From Candidatus Aenigmatarchaeota archaeon (GTDB lineage: Archaea; Aenigmatarchaeota; Aenigmatarchaeia; QMZP01), in NCBI GenBank assembly GCA_016202785.1, contig JACQOC010000129.1, positions 1 through 10,290 on the forward strand: DNA of 10,290 nt, written 5' to 3'. Position numbers and translations under genes: made by a program. Positions 7,150-10,290 of the stretch are shown one piece after another. The stretch's first letter is position 1, and each line of letters starts with the position of its first letter. The notes under the pieces were generated by a model, which ran no database searches, had not been told where the DNA came from, and worked only from the letters and a program-made list of their open reading frames with translations.

Positions 7150-7157
7150 CTTTTATC
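7150..7157 (+). promoter_or_regulatory. TATA box of the methylthiotransferase gene
   Basis: CTTTTATC lies 21-28 bases upstream of ATG 7178 and downstream of the alternative ATG 7142. This supports the internal start and a leaderless mRNA. The core promoters of the two divergent genes are only about 30 bases apart. Confidence 0.5.
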
Positions 7158-7177
7158 CTCAGCTGCCCATATCCACT

Positions 7178-8461
7178 ATGCCCAAAGCATACCTAGAGAC
7201 CTACGGCTGCTCGGCCAACCTGGCCGACACGGAGATGATGAAAGGCCTGCTGCAGCGGAAGGGCTTCGAGCTGGTTCGAACGCCGGAGCAGGCCGACATA
7301 AGCATCGTCAACACTTGCGCAGTGAAGGATGCCACCGAGAAACGTATGGTGCAACGCATAAAGACGCTGTCTGCTAAACCTTTGATCGTCGCGGGCTGCT
7401 TGCCAGAGGCCAGGAGAGGCCTGGCGGAACGGCTGGCGCCAAACGCTAGCGTGCTCGGCCCGGACGCTATAGGCTCTATAGGTGAGATGGCCAGTTCTGC
7501 CATCAGCGGCAGAAGGATAGAAGACTTCTCTAGGCAGAATAAGGTCCTTTTGCCAAAGGTCAGGGCAAACCCCACTATAGACATCATCGAAATCTCTTCC
7601 GGCTGTCTCTCCAGCTGCACATTCTGCGCCACCAAACTAGCGCGCAAGGACATCCTCAGCTATAGGCCAGCCGCCATCCGGCAGGCCGTGCAATTAGCTG
7701 TCGCGGACGGCTGCAAGGAAATCTGGCTGACCTCCCAGGACGCCAGTGCGTACGGCGCGGATATCGGGACGGACATCGCCAGCCTGCTGGAATCGGTGTG
7801 CGCGGTCGACGGCGATTTCATGGTGCGGCTGGGCATGATGAACCCGCTGCACTTCCTGAAAGGCAAGCGGCTCAGCGAGCTGCTGGAAACCTATAGGAAT
7901 GCCAAGGTCTTCAAGTTCCTGCACCTGTGCGTGCAGTCCGGCAGCGACACGGTGCTGGCGGACATGCAGCGCGGCTATGCCGTGAGTGATTTCAAGCGCA
8001 TCGTGGCGGCGTTCCGGGCCGAGATGCCTGAGATCACGGTATGGACCGACATAATTGTCGGCTTCCCGACCGAGACCTACACGGACTTCGCGCAGACCAT
8101 GGAGCTGCTGGAGGAGGTGAAGCCGGACATGGCCAACGTCTCCAAGTACTCCGCACGGCCCGGCACCAAAGCCAGCGTCATGGCGCAATTGCCGGTAGAC
8201 GCCAAACAGGAACGGAGCAGGCGGCTGTCGGAACTGGTCGGAAAGATTTCGCTTGAGAAGAACGTTCAGTGGAAAGGCTGGAAGGGCACGGTGCTAGTGG
8301 ACGAATATGACAAGCGGCTCGGCGTCTGGACCGGGCGCAACTACGCGTACAAGAAGGTTGCCATGCGCGGCAATTTCCGCCATGGCCAGAAAGTCGAAGC
8401 GGAAATCGTGAATGCCGGGATTGCGCACCTGGAAGGCCGGCTGCTAGCAGCTTCAAACTAA
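7178..8461 (+). CDS. tRNA t6A37 methylthiotransferase (archaeal MiaB-like, CDKAL1/MtaB type)
   Basis: A radical-SAM enzyme that inserts sulfur and a methyl group at C2 of t6A37 (giving ms2t6A) in tRNAs reading ANN codons. The 427 residues show the three-part architecture. The N-terminal UPF0004 domain has Cys11 (YGCSAN), Cys47 (NTCAVK) and Cys74 (AGCLP), which bind the auxiliary cluster. The radical-SAM core has CxxxCxxC at Cys143, Cys147 and Cys150 (SSGCLSSCTFC) and later HLCVQSGSD and DIIVGFPTET motifs. A C-terminal TRAM RNA-binding domain lies about 366-423. The start at 7178 is preferred over 7142: the family begins just before the YGC motif, and the TATA box at 7150-7157 would otherwise lie inside the gene. 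A tRNA gene, apparently tRNA-Lys, follows 32 bases after the stop. Confidence 0.93.
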   Translation: MPKAYLETYGCSANLADTEMMKGLLQRKGFELVRTPEQADISIVNTCAVKDATEKRMVQRIKTLSAKPLIVAGCLPEARRGLAERLAPNASVLGPDAIGSIGEMASSAISGRRIEDFSRQNKVLLPKVRANPTIDIIEISSGCLSSCTFCATKLARKDILSYRPAAIRQAVQLAVADGCKEIWLTSQDASAYGADIGTDIASLLESVCAVDGDFMVRLGMMNPLHFLKGKRLSELLETYRNAKVFKFLHLCVQSGSDTVLADMQRGYAVSDFKRIVAAFRAEMPEITVWTDIIVGFPTETYTDFAQTMELLEEVKPDMANVSKYSARPGTKASVMAQLPVDAKQERSRRLSELVGKISLEKNVQWKGWKGTVLVDEYDKRLGVWTGRNYAYKKVAMRGNFRHGQKVEAEIVNAGIAHLEGRLLAASN

Positions 8462-8468
8462 TATAAAA
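8459..8468 (+). promoter_or_regulatory. TATA box of the intron-containing tRNA gene
   Basis: TAATATAAAA overlaps the stop of the methylthiotransferase gene and lies 26-35 bases upstream of the tRNA 5' end. That spacing suits an archaeal promoter, so the tRNA is probably transcribed on its own even though it follows on the same strand. Confidence 0.5.
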
Positions 8469-8493
8469 CACCTGCATAAAGTAATTGCAGTGC

Positions 8494-8626
8494 GCCTTCG
8501 TAGCTCAGCTGGTTAGAGCGCCAGAATCTTGGCGATACTCATAATTTGTCTTATGAGTGTAGAGCCCTTGCGGGCCATGACAAATAGGACATCTGGAGGC
8601 CGCGGGTTCAAGTCCCGCCGAAGGCA
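8494..8626 (+). tRNA. tRNA-Lys (anticodon CTT, probable) interrupted by an intron
   Basis: The acceptor stem is perfect (GCCTTCG 8494-8500, CGAAGGC 8619-8625), followed by discriminator A8626 and no encoded CCA. The D stem is GCTC/GAGC, and the T stem is a perfect GCGGG/CCCGC around TTCAAGT. The anticodon stem CCAGA (8521-8525) pairs with TCTGG (8592-8596), but 66 bases lie between the two strands instead of 7, so 59 bases must be removed. The 5' exon reads A-T-C-T-T after the stem, giving U33 and anticodon CTT at 8528-8530 for the three most plausible cuts. Other cuts would give anticodons that do not fit a short variable loop, or a stop-reading tRNA. Position 37 would be G or C, which is odd for a lysine tRNA. 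The tRNA structure is certain; the lysine identity is less so. Confidence 0.85.
8532..8590 (+). other. 59-base tRNA intron in the anticodon loop (boundaries plus or minus 1)
   Basis: Boundaries 8532-8590 put the intron at the common archaeal site between positions 37 and 38; one base either way is possible. A 4-bp helix can form between exon TCTT (8527-8530) and AGGA (8586-8589), a relaxed rather than strict bulge-helix-bulge for the splicing endonuclease. Inside are a strong hairpin (8535-8544 with 8551-8560: eight perfect pairs, one wobble and one more pair) and a GCCC/GGGC hairpin (8564-8567, 8572-8575). The six-base loop of the first hairpin, TTTGTC (8545-8550), is fully complementary to GACAAA (8579-8584), so a pseudoknot or an alternative 7-bp helix is possible. 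It is far too short to be a self-splicing intron. Confidence 0.75.
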
Positions 8627-8629
8627 TTG

Positions 8630-8655
8630 GGCCGCGAGTTCAGTGCCCCCAAGCA
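8630..8655 (+). repeat. degenerate duplicate of the tRNA 3' end
   Basis: Bases 8630-8642 match the tRNA T-arm region at 8598-8610 at 12 of 13 positions (GGCCGCG, then G or A, then GTTCA). The following bases (GTGCCCCCAAGCA) are a worn version of the rest of the T stem and acceptor. The offset is 32 bases. Such partial copies can remain after integration and loss of an element that uses the tRNA 3' end as attachment site, or after slippage. Confidence 0.45.
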
Positions 8656-8747
8656 CATATCGCGCAGTCCAAGCTATCAATTTGCGCCAAAATCCCATGA
8701 ATAGTTGTGGCTTGAGTTAAAAAATCTATGCCTCTTTGGAATTGCGC

Positions 8748-8837
8748 CTAATCGTGCTTTTTCTTGCTCTTTTCGATTTCAATCTCCGCAAGAATCTCCT
8801 TCATGGCCTTCATCCACTTTGGCAGCTGCTCGTCCAT
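8748..8837 (-). CDS. candidate 29-aa basic small protein
   Basis: An ORF from ATG at 8837 to TAG at 8748 encodes a mostly helical peptide that begins MDEQLPKWMKAMKEIL, continues with alternating acidic and isoleucine residues and ends in a lysine cluster (KSKKKHD). An in-frame stop lies a few codons upstream, so it does not extend. AAATATGG at 8862-8869 is 25-32 bases upstream, fitting a leaderless promoter, and there is no ribosome-binding site. The amphipathic composition is plausible for a real small protein, but at this length chance or a remnant of a larger gene remains possible. Confidence 0.3.
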   Translation of the reverse strand: MDEQLPKWMKAMKEILAEIEIEKSKKKHD

Positions 8838-9038
8838 AGCTGCCTTTAGTTAGGCAGCAATCCATATTTGCTTTCTCTTGAGCCGCTGCGCATATTCCAC
8901 TTGGTAAATCTCCTAAAGCCATGAATAGTATTGGGCTCAGATCACAGCATCCGCCCAAGCGCCCAACCTATGAGTTTTAACCGCATGCCAGCAATCAACA
9001 GATGAGCGTTGCTATCGACATAACACGAGCTACATCTC

Positions 9039-9068
9039 TTGACAACTGTTTTCTCCTTCTGCTAGGGT
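9039..9068 (+). promoter_or_regulatory. possible bacterial-type promoter upstream of the lipoprotein gene
   Basis: TTGACA (9039-9044), a perfect bacterial -35 hexamer, is followed 18 bases later by TAGGGT (9063-9068), which matches the -10 consensus only at three positions. An alternative archaeal TATA-like box, CCTAAAACAT (9098-9107), lies 17-26 bases before the start codon. Neither is decisive. Confidence 0.25.
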
Positions 9069-9123
9069 AACAGGTGTATTCACTCCGTTGTGAGTACCTA
9101 AAACATCCTTCAAAGGGGGAATC

Positions 9124-10221
9124 ATGACATGGTTTATGAGTCGGCCCACTGCTATCATCGCTCTATTTTTGGCCCCGCTTGCCTTATGGGGTTGTAGCCA
9201 GTTACTTGACAGCCCTTCAGTATCGGTTACCAACCCAGAGATAGGCTATACGGCAGATTCCCAGCTCTCATCTCAGGGAGTGGACGAAACGTTTACAGAG
9301 ATGGCTGCCGACTGGCGCGTCACAGCATACCTTACTTCTCTGGCATCTGCGGGTAAAGCAGCTAGGTTAGAAAGCGCCCAAGCATTTTCATTCCAGCGAG
9401 GTGCCGATTCAGGTAAAGTCTTGCTGATCCCGGTTGGCTCCCATTTGCTGGCCCTTATTCGTTATCACGGCCGCCTAGATATGATGCTGCTTTACGACTC
9501 CACTGGCGCCAACTACGAACTGGTCTTGAACGGCCATGAGAGGCAAGCTGTGTTCAGCCAGCTCGATGAGATGGATCTTCTCAACAAGCTCGCCACTGAA
9601 ATCTCCAAGAAGGGCAGAAAAGTTGTCCGCAACGAGACGTTGCTTCTTCGCAATCCGTCAAACGGGAAGATCATCTTCTTCGTGTTCACACAGCCTGATA
9701 TGACTGCAGGTTCGGTGTCGCCGACCTATTTGAATTACTACGACCCAGGCACAGGTGGCGGCGGATACTACGATCCGGGTGGCGGGTTCGCCCTTGACCC
9801 TGGCGACACGTCAGGCGGGGATTCAGGTTCAGGCACGACATACGAATTCAACCCGGGGGAGGGAAGCGGCGGGCCTTGCGGATTCTGCATATCCGGGAAT
9901 TCCTCATCCTATGGATGGCTTTACGGAAAGCCGGCCTTCAGCAGCTCACACGACACTTTCGCAAGCACGACAAAAGCCTATGTCAGCGTCGAAGGTGATT
10001 TGCGTGCGGTTAACTATGACCCTAGCGGCAACTTTAAGTTGCATTGCATAGCCAGCGGAATGGGATCGGTGTCGTGCTCTAATTATGGATATGAAGCCAG
10101 CGGCGCTGTTTCTGGCGTGACATATGGCGGCTGTGCGTCCGGCACACACTCTGGGTCTTACCTTGGCATTCCGTCAGAAACTACAAGCGGGCCGGTGTGC
10201 ACGTATATCGAAATGCCCTAA
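9124..10221 (+). CDS. predicted secreted lipoprotein with Gly/Asp/Pro-rich linker and Cys-containing C-terminal domain
   Basis: I do not recognise a named family. The 365 residues begin with a signal peptide (hydrophobic core about 9-22) ending in a lipobox-like LALWGC with Cys24, so the protein is probably lipid-anchored outside the membrane. Residues about 55-195 look like a globular alpha/beta domain. A linker (about 200-248) is rich in Gly, Asp and Pro with repeated YYDPG. The C-terminal part is Gly/Ser-rich and contains six cysteines (GPCGFC, then four single ones), an even number that suits disulfides outside the cell. ATG at 9124 follows AAAGGGGG (9112-9119) by 4 bases, unlike the leaderless first genes elsewhere in the window; Met5 at 9136 is an alternative. 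G+C is lower than in the core genes (31 of 60 at 9541-9600). An adhesin or surface-binding role is only a guess. Confidence 0.72.
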   Translation: MTWFMSRPTAIIALFLAPLALWGCSQLLDSPSVSVTNPEIGYTADSQLSSQGVDETFTEMAADWRVTAYLTSLASAGKAARLESAQAFSFQRGADSGKVLLIPVGSHLLALIRYHGRLDMMLLYDSTGANYELVLNGHERQAVFSQLDEMDLLNKLATEISKKGRKVVRNETLLLRNPSNGKIIFFVFTQPDMTAGSVSPTYLNYYDPGTGGGGYYDPGGGFALDPGDTSGGDSGSGTTYEFNPGEGSGGPCGFCISGNSSSYGWLYGKPAFSSSHDTFASTTKAYVSVEGDLRAVNYDPSGNFKLHCIASGMGSVSCSNYGYEASGAVSGVTYGGCASGTHSGSYLGIPSETTSGPVCTYIEMP

Positions 10222-10290
10222 ATCTGCGCAATGTCAAGTTAATAGCCAGATCTCCGGCGTTTAGTGCTAGGATTATTCTAAGATGATTAG

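Larger units (their letters stand above)
8627..9123. other. AT-rich intergenic region after the intron-containing tRNA
   Basis: About 500 bases with no long ORF on either strand. By hand count 105 of 240 bases are G+C in 8701-8940, against about 60% in core genes. It contains a degenerate copy of the tRNA T-arm (8630-8655), two copies of CCATGAATAGT (8695-8705 and 8919-8929), a 6-bp hairpin GCTGCC/GGCAGC (8839-8858), a candidate 29-codon ORF and a TTGACA hexamer. It looks like a decayed or accessory segment beside a tRNA gene. Confidence 0.5.

Noticed and set aside
7095..7177. PLP- or metabolite-sensing riboswitch upstream of pdxS
   Set aside because: The promoter spacing implies a leaderless mRNA, leaving no 5' leader for a riboswitch.
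6343..7377. Plus-strand 344-codon ORF
   Set aside because: It is antisense to pdxS, whose conservation is unmistakable. The amino-acid composition (Ala/Ser/Thr-rich, no motif) is typical of a shadow frame.
8494..8626. Group I self-splicing intron in the tRNA
   Set aside because: At 59 bases the insertion is far below the minimum catalytic core, and none of the conserved pairings can be accommodated.
8513..8698. Minus-strand 61-codon ORF with RRDLNPRPP
   Set aside because: This is the usual false translation of a tRNA T-arm on the opposite strand; it covers the intron-containing tRNA.
1..10290. CRISPR array, insertion sequence, transposase or toxin-antitoxin pair
   Set aside because: No regularly spaced repeats, no terminal inverted repeats around an ORF and no recognisable transposase, integrase or toxin were found on either strand.
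10222..10290. Terminator or further gene after the lipoprotein
   Set aside because: The last 69 bases show neither a convincing hairpin with a T-tract nor an ORF; the window ends too soon to judge.

Overview
The window reads as archaeal chromosome. Three lines of evidence point that way. AT-rich TATA-like boxes lie about 20-30 bases upstream of most operon-first start codons, which suggests leaderless mRNAs, while several downstream genes start behind a Shine-Dalgarno site. One tRNA gene is interrupted in the anticodon loop and neither tRNA encodes CCA. The MiaB-type protein looks like the archaeal/eukaryotic t6A methylthiotransferase, and Ile ATA and Arg AGG codons are frequent. I cannot name the lineage; a DPANN or other little-studied archaeal group is possible but is a guess. 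The core genes are roughly 60% G+C by hand counts of sample lines (36-38 of 60). The two ends of the window are more AT-rich.

Layout. Positions 19-40 hold a terminator-like hairpin for an unrecognised 163-aa gene (64-555, minus). Next is a two-gene ABC-2 type exporter (permease 621-1406 and ATPase 1396-2322, minus, overlapping by 11 bases). An intact tRNA-Arg(TCG) follows on plus (2366-2438), then an unrecognised 208-aa gene (2498-3124, minus). A divergent spacer leads into a plus-strand pair: a 66-aa two-helix membrane protein and a sodium:solute symporter joined by an ATGA stop/start overlap (3274-4940). Convergent to it is a minus-strand operon in the order pdxS, cyclase-family hydrolase, pdxT (7094 down to 4967). 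PdxS and PdxT together make pyridoxal 5'-phosphate; the metal-hydrolase gene between them is the unexpected member. Divergent from pdxS is a radical-SAM tRNA methylthiotransferase (7178-8461), followed by a tRNA gene, best read as Lys(CTT), with a 59-base intron (8494-8626).

Beyond the intron-containing tRNA the sequence changes. A degenerate copy of the tRNA T-arm lies about 32 bases downstream. About 500 bases follow at roughly 44% G+C (105 of 240 counted), with only a candidate 29-codon ORF. Then comes a 365-aa predicted lipoprotein with a Gly/Asp/Pro-rich linker and a six-cysteine C-terminal region (9124-10221). It sits behind a purine-rich ribosome-binding site and a TTGACA hexamer. The palindrome CTATAG, found 14 times in the first 7.9 kb, is absent here. 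Together this suggests the 3' part is accessory or transferred DNA beside a tRNA gene.

The most interesting observations are the compact tRNA intron, whose hairpin loop is fully complementary to a later intron segment; its guanine at position 37 despite the adjacent t6A-modification gene; the T-arm duplication and composition break; and the hydrolase embedded in the vitamin B6 operon. I saw no clear novel multi-gene defence or mobile system.
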